Shown in pieces: positions 63,941 through 64,000 of a DNA stretch of 64,000 nucleotides; within the stretch, counting starts at the first letter, position 1; each line of letters opens with the position of its first letter. The stretch comes from CAZFPT01 sp046541875 (lineage in GTDB: Bacteria > Planctomycetota > Phycisphaerae > SM23-33), in contig JBKHCL010000003.1 of the NCBI GenBank assembly GCA_046541875.1, positions 1-64,000 of the forward strand, read 5' to 3'. Under the pieces are notes generated by a model. It had not been told where the DNA came from, did no database searches, and saw nothing but the letters and a program-made list of their open reading frames with translations. The position numbers were made by a program, and so were the translations under genes.

Positions 63941-64000
63941 CAGGCGGCACGTTGGAATTTCCGGTAGTCATTCCACAGGCGGCTGTTGTCCAAGGCGGTC
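63941..64000 (-). CDS. Possible 3' end of a gene entering from the right edge
   Basis: On the minus strand an open frame of 19 codons from the edge ends at a TGA at 63941-63943 and reads LDNSRLWNDYRKFQRAA. The composition looks protein-like, but the piece is too short to name, and it could be chance. Confidence 0.2.

Overview
The window is high-GC (about 60-65% by eye) bacterial chromosome, most likely from a planctomycete of the Phycisphaerae type. The evidence is a PEP-CTERM sorting tail, a sulfatase-modifying-factor-like secreted protein, many large secreted carbohydrate enzymes, paralogous Gfo/Idh/MocA oxidoreductases, and DUF6785/OPT-like membrane proteins beside MacB/LolD-type ATPases. 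No tRNA, rRNA, CRISPR array, insertion sequence or phage gene was seen.

Layout. 1-1257 (minus): 5' part of an SUMF1/FGE-like protein and a PEP-CTERM protein. 1805-3067: a cation/proton antiporter. 3645-16883: a tightly packed six-gene envelope operon with an ABC ATPase, a 982-aa polytopic protein, a ~1970-aa PA/M28-like/LysM/FtsX fusion, a second polytopic protein, a small FtsX permease and a second ABC ATPase. I regard this as the best candidate for an undescribed system. 16991-27038: a plus-strand glycan operon (alpha/alpha-toroid-like protein, clan-A-like hydrolase, GH2, GH94), interrupted after GH2 by a segment flanked by an exact 145-bp direct repeat. 27042-29825 (minus): a lipoprotein paralogue of the clan-A-like hydrolase. 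29983-36292: a heparinase II/III-like operon ending in a Tat-exported enolase-superfamily enzyme. 36313-40871 (minus): LacZ-type GH2 and an oxidoreductase. 41049-41553: three consecutive strong hairpins and then a 69-aa protein. 41766-43541: an ABC exporter. 43594-48357 (minus): beta-propeller, GH10 xylanase, methyltransferase, oxidoreductase. 48644-52998: CBS protein, xylose isomerase, rhodanese lipoprotein, zinc-ribbon coiled-coil protein, RNase H. 53036-58783: membrane protein, DnaG, RpoD and an HD-GYP response regulator. 58958-63793 (minus): an alpha/beta-hydrolase-like and a heparinase-like protein that share an unnamed module.

How the genes fit together. The 17-51 kb part reads as a plant- or algal-polysaccharide degradation island: xylanase, beta-galactosidases, a phosphorylase, lyase-like toroids, an acid-sugar dehydratase-like enzyme, sugar oxidoreductases and xylose isomerase. 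There is no SusCD/TonB pair or sulfatase within the window. The housekeeping block dnaG-rpoD is preceded by a near-consensus sigma-70 promoter, which shows what this organism's promoters look like. Similar boxes were found before several other transcription units. All homology statements are by reading motifs; no database search was possible.
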